28,417 nt of DNA from JADLGJ01 sp031423615 (GTDB lineage: Bacteria > Omnitrophota > Gorgyraeia > Zapsychrales > JANLHA01): assembly GCA_031423615.1 (NCBI GenBank), contig JANPFV010000046.1, positions 1 through 28,417 of the forward strand, in the 5' to 3' direction. Under the pieces are notes generated by a model, which had not been told where the DNA came from, did no database searches, and saw only the letters and a list, made by a program, of their open reading frames with translations. Position numbers and translations under genes: made by a program. Below, piece by piece: positions 16,377 through 24,431 of the stretch (positions within the stretch are counted from its first letter, which is position 1; each line of letters opens with the position of its first letter).

Positions 16377-18070
16377 AGATTTGATTTCATATTCACTGTT
16401 TGGGAATCCAAATATTTCAAACTGTCGACGACAATATCACGAAAGACCGGCGCGGCCACGGTCCCGCCGAAATGCTCGGGATGAGGATCATCAAACATGA
16501 CAATGACGCTCAACTGTGGATTTTCGACCGGAGCAAACCCCATAAAAGACGCAAAGAAACGGTTGCTGGCGTATTTTCCATTGATAACCTTTTGCGCGGT
16601 TCCGGTTTTACCAGCGACGGATATGCCTTCAATCTGGGCTTTCTTGGCGGTTCCGCGGTCTACAACACCTTGAAGAATCGTTTTCATCCTCCGAGACGTC
16701 TCGACACTGATCGCCCGGCCGACCACTTGTGATTCTACGGCTTCAATCAATTCGTCATTATTGTCTTTGACATATTTTACAATGTGCGGTTTCATTAATA
16801 CTCCGTCATTGGCGATCGCCGACGTCGCGACTAAAAGCTGCAGCGGAGTGACCGTGACTTCCTGGCCAATGGGCAAAGCGCTGATAGAAGTTTTTGACCA
16901 TTGCGACGGCTTTTTGACCCATCCGTTCACCTCACCCAAAAGATCAACGCCCGTATTATCCCCGAAATGAAAACGCTTGGCATATTTATACCACGTCTCG
17001 GGGCCCATTTTTTGCGCAATTTTGGTGGTGCCAATATTGCTGGACTGTTCGATAACCCCGCTAAATGGCAGCCAGCCGCTCCCATGATGATCATGGAGAA
17101 CATGGCCCCCGACACTATAACTTCCATTCTCACAAAATATTTTATCGTCTTCCTTAAAAATATTTTCTTCCAACGCCGCGGAAGCCGCTACAATTTTAAA
17201 AACCGAACCCGGCTCGTAGACCAATGAAATCGCACGATTGATCCGGTTTTCAATCGGGGAGCTGTCGACCTTTGTTAAATCATACGTCGGCCGGTTGGCC
17301 AGCGCAAGGATTTCGCCGGTTTTAGGATCCATGACTATCACCGTCGCCGCCGTCGCATTACTTTTGGCAAAAGCTTTGTCCAACGCCCGTTCCGTAATAT
17401 ATTGGATGGTTTCATCGATCGTCAAAACCAGATTAAATCCATCTTTGGGCGGCAAAAAACTTTTTTCCAATAAAAGCTCGCGCTGTCTGGCATCGCGCAT
17501 GATTTGCGAATAACCCGCTTCGCCTCGCAAATACTTATCGAACATGAGTTCCAGACCTTCAAGACCTTTATTATCCATGCCCGCAAAACCAATCACATGA
17601 GAAGCTAGAGACTGGTTAGGATAATATCTTTTGCTGTCTTTAACAAAACCGATCCCTTTGATCTTGGCATGGCGAATCCGTTCCGCAAGGTCAAAGGGGA
17701 CCTTGCGGATCAACCAGACAAAAAATTTATCACGATTCATTTTTTCACGGATATCGTCGGCATTCCCGCCTAAAATCGCGGCCAATTGGCGGGCCGCATT
17801 GTCTTTCTCTGCGGATTTCATCCGTTTAGGATTAGCATAGATCGAGTAAACCGTGACATTGACGGCCAAAGGACGTAACTGACGATCATAAATCGTCCCG
17901 CGCACCGGTTCCAGCGGCAAATAGTAATTCTGCTGTTTTTCCGCAATAGCCGTTAAATGCTCGGAACGAAAAAACTGGATCAAAAGTAATTGAAACGAGA
18001 AATACGAAAGGCCGGCAAAAAGAAATAAAAAGACAAGAGCAAATCGCAGAGAACGCTTTTGAATGTACAC
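16373..18070 (-). CDS. ftsI: Septal peptidoglycan transpeptidase FtsI (PBP3, class B PBP)
   Basis: Membrane-anchored transpeptidase that crosslinks septal peptidoglycan made by FtsW. It has 565 aa: an N-terminal transmembrane helix (about 8-30), the pedestal domain with RGTIYDRQLRPLAV (58-70) and YYPNQSLASHVIGF (149-162), then the transpeptidase domain. Active-site motifs are S289-V-F-K292, S343-S-N345 and K488-T-G490. There is no PASTA domain, and the C-terminus ends soon after the fold. The start is a GTG at 18070 with a weak Shine-Dalgarno; no in-frame ATG precedes the pedestal. It lies 39 bases after ftsL and overlaps murE by four bases. Confidence 0.95.
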   Translation of the reverse strand: MYIQKRSLRFALVFLFLFAGLSYFSFQLLLIQFFRSEHLTAIAEKQQNYYLPLEPVRGTIYDRQLRPLAVNVTVYSIYANPKRMKSAEKDNAARQLAAILGGNADDIREKMNRDKFFVWLIRKVPFDLAERIRHAKIKGIGFVKDSKRYYPNQSLASHVIGFAGMDNKGLEGLELMFDKYLRGEAGYSQIMRDARQRELLLEKSFLPPKDGFNLVLTIDETIQYITERALDKAFAKSNATAATVIVMDPKTGEILALANRPTYDLTKVDSSPIENRINRAISLVYEPGSVFKIVAASAALEENIFKEDDKIFCENGSYSVGGHVLHDHHGSGWLPFSGVIEQSSNIGTTKIAQKMGPETWYKYAKRFHFGDNTGVDLLGEVNGWVKKPSQWSKTSISALPIGQEVTVTPLQLLVATSAIANDGVLMKPHIVKYVKDNNDELIEAVESQVVGRAISVETSRRMKTILQGVVDRGTAKKAQIEGISVAGKTGTAQKVINGKYASNRFFASFMGFAPVENPQLSVIVMFDDPHPEHFGGTVAAPVFRDIVVDSLKYLDSQTVNMKSNL

Positions 18071-18109
18071 TTTACAGACTCAATTGTTAAAGATGATCGA
18101 ACCATGCGC

Positions 18110-18523
18110 TCAGTGAGAACGTCTCCACGGCTTAAGAGAATCCGCCTTTTCTTCGGCGCGGGCTTCGGTCGGCGCTTTAAAGAACAAATTCAAAAAGGCA
18201 TTTGATTTTTGTGGCGAAACAACCGCGACCGCCGACTCCCCAGGCGAGAAGGATTCCTTGGTGACCAATTCCACAACACTGCGGTTGTCTTGAAAATGGA
18301 GCGGCGAATTTTCACTGAGCAGATTTCCTCCCAGATGATTGGCGGATTTTAATTGCAGAATTTTGTAAGCGACGGCCCCGGTACTCTCGTTGAGCTCAAT
18401 GATCTGCTTTTCCTTACGCTTGCCATCATAGGCGAGACTGACAATCTCCATTTGCATGTAAACGTAAATGAGCGCCAGCCCTGTCAAGACGAACATTACG
18501 CGGATTGATTTCATAAGTTTCAT
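18110..18523 (-). CDS. ftsL: FtsL-like division protein
   Basis: Small bitopic protein that would form the FtsQLB complex activating FtsW-FtsI. I use the ATG at 18523 (MKLMKSIRVMF), preceded by GGGGGG; the frame stays open to 18622, but that would overlap rsmH. The result is 137 aa: a basic start, one hydrophobic helix (about 8-25), then a polar heptad-like segment (about 30-65, KRKEKQIIELNESTGAVAYKILQLKS) as in FtsL coiled coils. An unusual Ala/Glu-rich tail ends PWRRSH. FtsL is poorly conserved, so the name rests on topology and position between rsmH and ftsI. Confidence 0.78.
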   Translation of the reverse strand: MKLMKSIRVMFVLTGLALIYVYMQMEIVSLAYDGKRKEKQIIELNESTGAVAYKILQLKSANHLGGNLLSENSPLHFQDNRSVVELVTKESFSPGESAVAVVSPQKSNAFLNLFFKAPTEARAEEKADSLKPWRRSH

Positions 18524-18590
18524 TTTCCCCCCACAAATTCTTTTGGTTATCTCAAAAGGCAGTCGACCCTCGCGGCCGCCGTCGGACACA

Positions 18591-19520
18591 TCACGATCTT
18601 TCAGCGACCCGCAAAAGCGCACTGCGACTGCGCGGGTTGACCTGTTCTTCTTCAGGACTAACTGTCAATGGTTTTTTTAAAACGAGAGAAAGCTCCCCGG
18701 TCTGAGCAAAGGAACGAAACCTGTTTTTTACAATCCTATCCTCCAACGAATGAAAGGAAATAACACAAATACGGCCGCCGGGTTTTAGATAAGGGACAAT
18801 CTTCCCGAGAGCGATATCCAGCGATTCCAGTTCCCTGTTGACCGCGATACGAAAAGCCTGAAAAGTTCTCGTCGCCGGATGAATTTTTTGCCATTTCTGG
18901 CCGGAGGGAATGGATTTTAGGACTATATCAGATAAATCCTTCGTTGTCTCAATGGGACGAAGGGCACGTTCCTGTACCAATCGACGAGCAATACGGTTAT
19001 GCCACCGTTCCTCGCCGTAATCTTTTAAAATTAAGGACAGCTCTTTTTCCGACAACGAATTGATTAAATCGTAAGCGGAAAGCCAGCTCTCTTGATCCAT
19101 GCGCATATCCAGCGGACCATTGGCTTTTATACTAAATCCTCGCTGTTCATTGTCAAGTTGAAAACTAGATATTCCCAAATCCAATAAGATCCCATCCACA
19201 TTTTTTATCTCCAATGCATCGAGAATGCGGTCGATATTACGAAAATCATCTTGCACAAAATGAATCCGTCCCTCGATATCGGTTAAATTTTTTTTCGTTG
19301 TTTCCAGCGATTGGCGGTCGCGATCCATAGCGATGATTTTCCCCGTCGGACCGACCTGTTGAGCCAAAAGACGCGTATGCCCGCCCATTCCCAATGTTCC
19401 GTCGACACAATATCCCCCGACGGGCAAACGCAAATATTCGGCGACTTCTTTGTGCATGACAGGAATATGTGCGGCGTTATTTTCCATACTCTTTCTGTCT
19501 TCCCAAGCGAATTGAACCAT
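18591..19520 (-). CDS. rsmH: 16S rRNA (cytosine(1402)-N4)-methyltransferase RsmH (MraW)
   Basis: SAM-dependent methyltransferase acting on the 16S rRNA decoding site; a standard second gene of dcw clusters. It has 309 aa from the ATG at 19520, which has GAGG five bases upstream; an ATG at 19487 (MENNAAHIPVM) is possible and gives a more typical N-terminus. Motifs: HIPVMHKEV, the SAM loop VDGTLGMGGHT (39-49), DRDRQSLE, GILLDLGISSFQLDNEQRGFS, HPATRTFQAFRIAVNREL, and CVISFHSLEDRIVKNRF. It starts 17 bases after mraZ. Confidence 0.96.
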   Translation of the reverse strand: MVQFAWEDRKSMENNAAHIPVMHKEVAEYLRLPVGGYCVDGTLGMGGHTRLLAQQVGPTGKIIAMDRDRQSLETTKKNLTDIEGRIHFVQDDFRNIDRILDALEIKNVDGILLDLGISSFQLDNEQRGFSIKANGPLDMRMDQESWLSAYDLINSLSEKELSLILKDYGEERWHNRIARRLVQERALRPIETTKDLSDIVLKSIPSGQKWQKIHPATRTFQAFRIAVNRELESLDIALGKIVPYLKPGGRICVISFHSLEDRIVKNRFRSFAQTGELSLVLKKPLTVSPEEEQVNPRSRSALLRVAERS

Positions 19521-19537
19521 GCTGACCTCGTCGACTC

Positions 19538-19975
19538 CTATGAACCAATCATGTTTTCGGCGATCTGTTCAAACGTTTCGCTCGACGTTGCATAAAATGT
19601 CTTCCAACTTTTCGTATCCCAGATCTCAATGCGATTAGAAATGCCGATCACGATTGCGTCTTTTTTAATATTGGCGTAATCTTTCAAATATTCGGGAATA
19701 ATAAAACGTCCTTGTTTGTCAGGGGCCACAGAAATCGCACCAGAAAAAAATAAACGATTAAAGCTGCGCGATTCCTGTTTTGTAAATGGCAAATTTTTAA
19801 ACTTTTGTTCCTGCAAGCGCCATTCCTCCTCGGTGAACATAAAAAGACATTTATCCAAACCGCGTGTGATAAAAAATTTCTCAATTCCACTTTCTTTACA
19901 GATTTCACGAAAACGGGCCGGAAGAATAAGCCGTCCCTTGCGGTCAATGCCATGATTATATTCACCGTAAAACAT
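19538..19975 (-). CDS. mraZ: Transcriptional regulator MraZ
   Basis: DNA-binding protein of the SpoVT-AbrB swapped-hairpin fold that represses its own dcw operon in studied bacteria. It has 145 aa with two tandem half-domains, each with the diagnostic signature: DRKGRLILPARFR (11-23) and DKQGRFIIPEYL (86-97). AAAGGTGG serves as ribosome-binding site a few bases before the ATG. It is the first gene of the operon and lies directly downstream of a strong promoter and three GTGG repeats that fit its known binding pattern, so autoregulation is likely. Confidence 0.96.
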   Translation of the reverse strand: MFYGEYNHGIDRKGRLILPARFREICKESGIEKFFITRGLDKCLFMFTEEEWRLQEQKFKNLPFTKQESRSFNRLFFSGAISVAPDKQGRFIIPEYLKDYANIKKDAIVIGISNRIEIWDTKSWKTFYATSSETFEQIAENMIGS

Positions 19976-20002
19976 TTGCCACCTTTAAGGAAAAGATTAT
20001 TT

Positions 20003-20028
20003 CTCCACTTTAAACCACTTTGCTCCAC
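20003..20028 (-). promoter_or_regulatory. MraZ operator: three GTGG direct repeats at 10-bp spacing
   Basis: Read on the minus strand, GTGGAG (20028-20023), GTGGTT (20018-20013) and GTGGAG (20008-20003) repeat with an exact 10-base period. MraZ in other bacteria binds TGGGN-type direct repeats separated by five bases, the same period. The repeats lie just downstream of the predicted transcription start and upstream of the mraZ ATG, where bound protein would block the polymerase. Confidence 0.8.
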
Positions 20029-20038
20029 TACATGCAAC

Positions 20039-20067
20039 ATTCTAGTTAGGACGCCCCACCTTGTCAA
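20039..20067 (-). promoter_or_regulatory. Sigma-70 promoter of the dcw operon
   Basis: On the minus strand, a perfect -35 TTGACA (20067-20062), a 17-base spacer and a -10 TAGAAT (20044-20039, five of six consensus bases). The expected transcription start is near 20032, leaving a leader of about 57 bases before mraZ that holds the MraZ repeats. It lies in the 200-base gap between ribF and mraZ. Confidence 0.88.
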
Positions 20068-20124
20068 CAGGAAATTTATGCTATTTTCGCAGCCCACAAT
20101 AGGTTGTAGCCCTAAAGCAAAACA

Positions 20125-20141
20125 GGGCCATCTCTAGGCCC
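20125..20141 (-). terminator. Weak terminator-like hairpin after ribF
   Basis: GGGCC and GGCCC pair around a seven-base loop, and on the minus strand are followed by TGTTTTGC. It lies about 35 bases past the ribF stop and before the dcw promoter, the right place to separate the two operons. The stem is short and the T tract is broken, so termination may be partial. Confidence 0.4.
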
Positions 20142-20175
20142 CCCATACAGAAAAAGTGCGACATTTAATTGGGTT

Positions 20176-21111
20176 TTAAAATTTATGGCGGGAAAACCAC
20201 ACGCGGGAAAACATCTCGTCATTTTTCAACTGACTAATGAGAGCATCGCTCGACGGAAAATAAAGCTCATCACGAACTTTTTGCAAGAATTCAATGATGA
20301 TTTCTTGTCCATAAATATTTTTATTAAAATCAAAAAGATGGGCTTCGACGTTAAGTCTCTCGCCTATATAAAAAGAGGGACGCACGCCAATATTGGCCAT
20401 TCCCTTCAGAACCTTTCCACCGTACCGAACGCAAACCACATAAACTCCTTGCGGCGGTAAAATCTCTCCCTGAGGAATAATATTGACTGTGGGGAAACCT
20501 AAAACCTTCCCTCTCTGATCGCCCCTGATGACGCGACCCATAATAGAAACCGGACGACCAAGAATACCGGCCGCTTTTTTAAAAACGCCCACGGCAAAAA
20601 AATAGCGGGCCAAGGTGCTGCTGAATTTCTTTCGGCCGCGCTCCTTTGTTTTCAGACTCAAGACTTTGAAATTGTCCTTTTGACCCGCCTCTTCAAAAAC
20701 CGCAATGGTCCCGGCACGGTTTTGGCCGAAACGAAAATCATCCCCCACGATCACCTCGTCGGGAGAGAACGGTTTTGCAAGATACCGCGAAACAAATTGT
20801 TCTGGAGCAAGACGGGAAAAAGCTTTGGTAAAACGCACGATCACCGCGACATCAACGCCGAGAGAGGCAATAAGTTGCAACCGAAAGGGGAACGATACAA
20901 GGAGAGGAAGATGATTTTCCGGACGAAGGACATGGACGGGATGAGGATCAAAAGTCATCACAATAGACGTGCCGCAAAGAAATTTGGCGCGTTCAACAGC
21001 TTTGCGGATCAGCATCTGATGACCCAAATGTAACCCGTCAAAAACGCCTATGGCCACGACAGGATGGGGAAACTTTCCCTGAACAGCTTTGATCCCATGA
21101 AAAATTTTCAC
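20176..21111 (-). CDS. ribF: Bifunctional riboflavin kinase / FAD synthetase RibF
   Basis: Makes FMN and then FAD from riboflavin. It has 311 aa. The N-terminal adenylyltransferase domain has GVFDGLHLGHQMLI (HxGH-like, about 22-35), TFDPHPVHVL and VGDDFRFGQNRAG. The C-terminal kinase domain has GRVIRGDQRGKVLGFPTVNI and GVYVVCVRY, MANIGVRPSF. The start is a GTG with no clear Shine-Dalgarno, seven bases after truB, suggesting dependence on translation of the upstream gene. It is the last gene of its operon. Confidence 0.95.
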   Translation of the reverse strand: MKIFHGIKAVQGKFPHPVVAIGVFDGLHLGHQMLIRKAVERAKFLCGTSIVMTFDPHPVHVLRPENHLPLLVSFPFRLQLIASLGVDVAVIVRFTKAFSRLAPEQFVSRYLAKPFSPDEVIVGDDFRFGQNRAGTIAVFEEAGQKDNFKVLSLKTKERGRKKFSSTLARYFFAVGVFKKAAGILGRPVSIMGRVIRGDQRGKVLGFPTVNIIPQGEILPPQGVYVVCVRYGGKVLKGMANIGVRPSFYIGERLNVEAHLFDFNKNIYGQEIIIEFLQKVRDELYFPSSDALISQLKNDEMFSRVWFSRHKF

Positions 21112-21118
21112 TGGTCTA

Positions 21119-21826
21119 TCAACCGGTCCAATTTTGAATGTGCGTTTCGTTCAAATTTTCAAGATCAATCGCTTGATCGATCGTAAACGGACCGACCTTG
21201 GCGCGTTCGATCTGGGCGATACAGGCCACCGTGCCTAATTTCTCGGCCACATCTTCAGCCAATTTACGAACATAGGTGCCTTTGGAGCACTCCAAATAAA
21301 ATTTGACTCTGGGCATATTAAAATCAATCAGGTCAAGTTTATCGATTCTAATTTTTCGCGGCTCACGCGCGACTTCAATCCCTTTGCGGGCCAATTCGTA
21401 AAGGCGCTTGCCGTTCAATTTCACAGCCGAAACCATGGGGGGAATCTGCTCCGTATCGCCGACAAATTCTTTTAAAGTCTTTTCGATCTGCTCTTGCGTC
21501 AGATGTTCAAACGGAAGCTGCTGGGTAATCTTACCTTGGATGTCAGCGGTGGTCGTTTTTTGTCCAAAAATCATCGTCGCCTTATAAGCCTTATCAAAAG
21601 TCTCGAATTTTCCAAAAAGTTTTGTCGACTTTCCTAGAAGAATGACCAGCACTCCCGTTGCCAAAGGATCCAATGTTCCCGAATGCCCCACCCGTTTCAT
21701 CTTAAAAATCCGACGCACCCGCGCGACGACATCATGCGATGTCATTCCCGAAGGTTTGTTAAGAACGACAATACCGCTGCGTTCATTTTCTTTACGAAAA
21801 ATAACTTTTTTATCGGTCGTGATCAT
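21119..21826 (-). CDS. truB: tRNA pseudouridine(55) synthase TruB
   Basis: Isomerises U55 in the tRNA T-loop. It has 235 aa, containing NKPSGMTSHDVVARVR (23-38), GHSGTLDPLATGVL (47-60, catalytic D53), YKATMIFGQKTTTADIQGK, PPMVSAVKLNGKRLYELAR and CSKGTYVRKLAEDVAEKLG. It ends shortly after the catalytic domain and so lacks most of the C-terminal region of longer TruB proteins. The ATG overlaps the nrnA stop (ATGA). Confidence 0.95.
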   Translation of the reverse strand: MITTDKKVIFRKENERSGIVVLNKPSGMTSHDVVARVRRIFKMKRVGHSGTLDPLATGVLVILLGKSTKLFGKFETFDKAYKATMIFGQKTTTADIQGKITQQLPFEHLTQEQIEKTLKEFVGDTEQIPPMVSAVKLNGKRLYELARKGIEVAREPRKIRIDKLDLIDFNMPRVKFYLECSKGTYVRKLAEDVAEKLGTVACIAQIERAKVGPFTIDQAIDLENLNETHIQNWTG

Positions 21827-22791
21827 ATGTTTTTCTTGAGGAGTCCTTTTAATTGTTTAAAAATAACTTCGCGGGCCTTGGCCAAGGGCCCCTTGACCAC
21901 ACAACCGCTGGCCCGGCTGTGTCCGCCGCCGTTAAACTTTGCCGCGAGACGCGCCACATCCACCTGACCCTGAGAACGCAAATTGATACGGGTCTGATTT
22001 TTTCCATGCTCGGTGAAAATGGCCACGACTTCAACACCCTTGACCGCACGCAGATATTGAAAAATTTTATCGCGCAGATCAAATTCTTCTGAAAATTTCT
22101 TTAATACCCCTCTGCGCAATTCAACATAGGCCACGCGACCTTCAAACTCGGAATGAAAACCACTGACAAGTTTTGTAAAATTCCGCAAGTCATCGAGCGG
22201 AATAGTTTCATAAAGGCGCTGATAAAAAGAATTGACCGGAAGATTAAATTTCAAAAGACGACTGACAACTTCATGGGTCCGAGCCGTCGTATTCTCATAC
22301 CGAAACGAACCTGTATCAGTCATGATCCCAAGATAAAGCAAGGCCGCCACCTTTTTATCCAGTTTATAGTGAGCGGCTTCCAAAAAATCAAAAATAACTT
22401 CTGCCGTCGACGAAGCTTTGGGGACAACATGATTGATCGTGCCGAAAAAATTATTGGTGACGTGGTGATCGATATTGATAATCGGTTTATTGGGATCCAG
22501 AATTTTGTTCACCATTCCCACCCGACTCAGGTCTCCGCAATCCACAACGACGGCAACATCATAAAATATTTTCTCGGGCCCAACTTTTTTAACCAGGCGG
22601 GAACCCGGCAAAAAAGCATATCGCTGCGGCGTAAAATCCTCCGCAAGGACAAAAACTTTTTTGCCCTGAGCTTTCAAATACATCGCGACCGCAAGCTGAG
22701 AAGCCAATGCGTCGGGATCAGGATTGACATGTGTCGCCACAATAAACGTTTTGTTTTTATGAAATTCTTGCCGTATCGTCGCAAACCCCAT
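21823..22791 (-). CDS. nrnA: DHH-family phosphoesterase, NrnA-like (oligoribonuclease / pAp phosphatase)
   Basis: Predicted manganese-dependent enzyme degrading short oligoribonucleotides and pAp. I use the ATG at 22791 because AGGAG sits five bases upstream; a GTG six bases earlier overlaps that site. This gives 322 aa. Motifs: THVNPDPDALASQLA (about 20-34), VVVDCGDLSRVG, the DHH motif NIDHHVTN, LYLGIMTDTGSFRY, and the DHHA1 motif FNGGGHSRASGC near the C-terminus. It lies between rbfA and truB, a neighbour arrangement seen in many bacteria. Confidence 0.9.
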   Translation of the reverse strand: MGFATIRQEFHKNKTFIVATHVNPDPDALASQLAVAMYLKAQGKKVFVLAEDFTPQRYAFLPGSRLVKKVGPEKIFYDVAVVVDCGDLSRVGMVNKILDPNKPIINIDHHVTNNFFGTINHVVPKASSTAEVIFDFLEAAHYKLDKKVAALLYLGIMTDTGSFRYENTTARTHEVVSRLLKFNLPVNSFYQRLYETIPLDDLRNFTKLVSGFHSEFEGRVAYVELRRGVLKKFSEEFDLRDKIFQYLRAVKGVEVVAIFTEHGKNQTRINLRSQGQVDVARLAAKFNGGGHSRASGCVVKGPLAKAREVIFKQLKGLLKKNI

Positions 22792-22803
22792 TGGCACTCC
22801 TGC

Positions 22804-23157
22804 TTAAGTTACATTGTCGCCGGATTCACGGCGCTTTATCTCAGCGAGAGTTTGCTCAATTCTATCGCTCATTTCAATCCTCTTATCATAAAAAAATTGG
22901 ATCTCCGGCGTATAACGCATCACCACGCGCTGACCCACCAAGCGACGGACAAAGCCGCGGGCTTTTTCCAAAGCTTCCTCGACACCGGCGCGATCCGTCC
23001 CCAGATAACTATAAAAAACTTTAGCCTGTTGCAAATCTTTAGTGACTTCTACGTCGGTAATGGTCACAAATTTAAGCCGCGGATCCCGAATGTCCTCAAT
23101 CAGCATTAAGCTAATCTCGCGTTTGACCATCTCATTGATCCTTTTAATACGGTCCAT
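22804..23157 (-). CDS. rbfA: 30S ribosome-binding factor RbfA
   Basis: Small KH-fold protein that assists maturation of the 30S subunit 5' end. It has 117 aa, the usual length. Signatures: RIKRINEMVKREISLMLIEDIRDPRL (residues 3-28), the VTITDVEVTKDLQQAKVFYSYLG segment, and RRLVGQRVVMRYTPEIQFFYDKRIE. AAAGGGG at the end of the upstream gene is its ribosome-binding site. The nusA-infB genes that commonly precede rbfA are absent here; a nucleotidyltransferase gene takes that place. Confidence 0.95.
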   Translation of the reverse strand: MDRIKRINEMVKREISLMLIEDIRDPRLKFVTITDVEVTKDLQQAKVFYSYLGTDRAGVEEALEKARGFVRRLVGQRVVMRYTPEIQFFYDKRIEMSDRIEQTLAEIKRRESGDNVT

Positions 23158-23159
23158 AT

Positions 23160-24428
23160 CTAACCCCTTTGATATTGAAAAACCAATTGGCTGGCCAAGG
23201 CTTTTTCTCCCTGATAGTTTTTAATTTTACCGTTGATCTTATGCATAAGCAAAGTATGCAAAAGGGCGCCCATTTCCCGGCCGGGTTTAAGTCCCAAATC
23301 TTTCAAGTCTTCACCGGTTATCCGCAAACTCGCCAAACGGCTTTTTTTCAAGAAATCATCGACGCGGCGAGTTACCATATTAACTGAAGTTAATGTGCGA
23401 ATAAAGTAAATTATTTCCAAGTCCACAGGATCGAGAATTTCGTAAATATCACTCCGCCGCAGGCCGGGAAGTTGTAATTTCTTAATCAGAGCCGGGACCT
23501 CTCCTAAACCCGAAAGGCTAAAAACCTCCTTCTTAGTCAAATGAAAATGTTTTGCAAAAGAGGCGACTTGCTGAGCCCGCATGCGCGCAAAGAAGGCCAG
23601 TAAAAATACGCCCGACCAGTTTTTAGAGAAATAAGATTTATTTTTCTTAAGTTTGCGGACGACTTTTTCAACACGCGACAATATTGTCCAATCCGGTTTA
23701 AATCCCGGAAAAATAAATTCCAGTCCATTCAGGTCCGCAAGACGCTTCAAACACGCCACAGGATGCCTTTCAGAAAATATTTTTCGAAATTCCGCAAAAT
23801 AACGCGGTGGCTTAACGGTCGCCGGTGCATCTTTCGCCAAAGCGGCCTTCAACACGCGCAAAGTTTTCACTTCGAGATGAAAATCCAAGCGGGACTCAAA
23901 ACGGATCGCGCGCAAAATCCTTGTCGGATCATCAAGAAAACTTTTTTCATGCATCACGCGCAGTTTTTTCTTTTTTAAATCGTCGTATCCGCCATAGAAA
24001 TCCTGCAATTCGCCGAAACACTGCGGATTTAAAACGACCGCCAAAGCATTGATCGTAAAGTCTCGACGGAAAAGATCCTCTTTAATAGACCCGGACGTAA
24101 CTATCGGCAATGATCCCGGATGCGGATAATATTCCCGGCGGGCCATGGCAAAATCCACAACAAACCCATTGGGCCAAGTGAGGGTAGCTGTACCAAACGA
24201 TTCATAAACGGTGAGCCGTGATTTATAAAAAGCGGCGAGGGCTTTGGCCAATTCAATGGCCTGACCTTCTACCACGATGTCCCAATCCGAACTTGGCCGG
24301 CCCAAAAGAACATCGCGAACAACTCCACCGACGAAATAAGCCTGATAACCCAAACGCTCAGCTTCGACTCCGACAGCTTTGAGATCCTTTAAAATATTCT
24401 TGCCGATAATAGAAAGATCCATTTTCAT
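23160..24428 (-). CDS. tRNA nucleotidyltransferase / poly(A) polymerase family protein
   Basis: Class II nucleotidyltransferase that either adds or repairs tRNA 3' CCA or adds poly(A) tails. It has 422 aa. Motifs: YFVGGVVRDVLLGR (30-43), SSDWDIVVEG (catalytic DxD, 45-54), RRDFTINALA and LQDFYGGYDDL, and DDPTRILRAIRFESRL. The rest of the length is the helical neck/body/tail region without a recognisable HD domain. The tRNA gene in this window already encodes CCA, so CCA repair or polyadenylation are both possible; sequence alone does not let me decide. It starts three bases after the recombinase gene and ends two bases before rbfA. Confidence 0.88.
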   Translation of the reverse strand: MKMDLSIIGKNILKDLKAVGVEAERLGYQAYFVGGVVRDVLLGRPSSDWDIVVEGQAIELAKALAAFYKSRLTVYESFGTATLTWPNGFVVDFAMARREYYPHPGSLPIVTSGSIKEDLFRRDFTINALAVVLNPQCFGELQDFYGGYDDLKKKKLRVMHEKSFLDDPTRILRAIRFESRLDFHLEVKTLRVLKAALAKDAPATVKPPRYFAEFRKIFSERHPVACLKRLADLNGLEFIFPGFKPDWTILSRVEKVVRKLKKNKSYFSKNWSGVFLLAFFARMRAQQVASFAKHFHLTKKEVFSLSGLGEVPALIKKLQLPGLRRSDIYEILDPVDLEIIYFIRTLTSVNMVTRRVDDFLKKSRLASLRITGEDLKDLGLKPGREMGALLHTLLMHKINGKIKNYQGEKALASQLVFQYQRG

Positions 24429-24431
24429 TAT

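Noticed and set aside
22153..23109. A 318-codon open frame on the plus strand
   Set aside because: It lies antisense to nrnA and rbfA, both with clear catalytic or family motifs, and its own translation shows no domain or ribosome-binding site. Long antisense frames of this kind also occur opposite murE (14934-15635).
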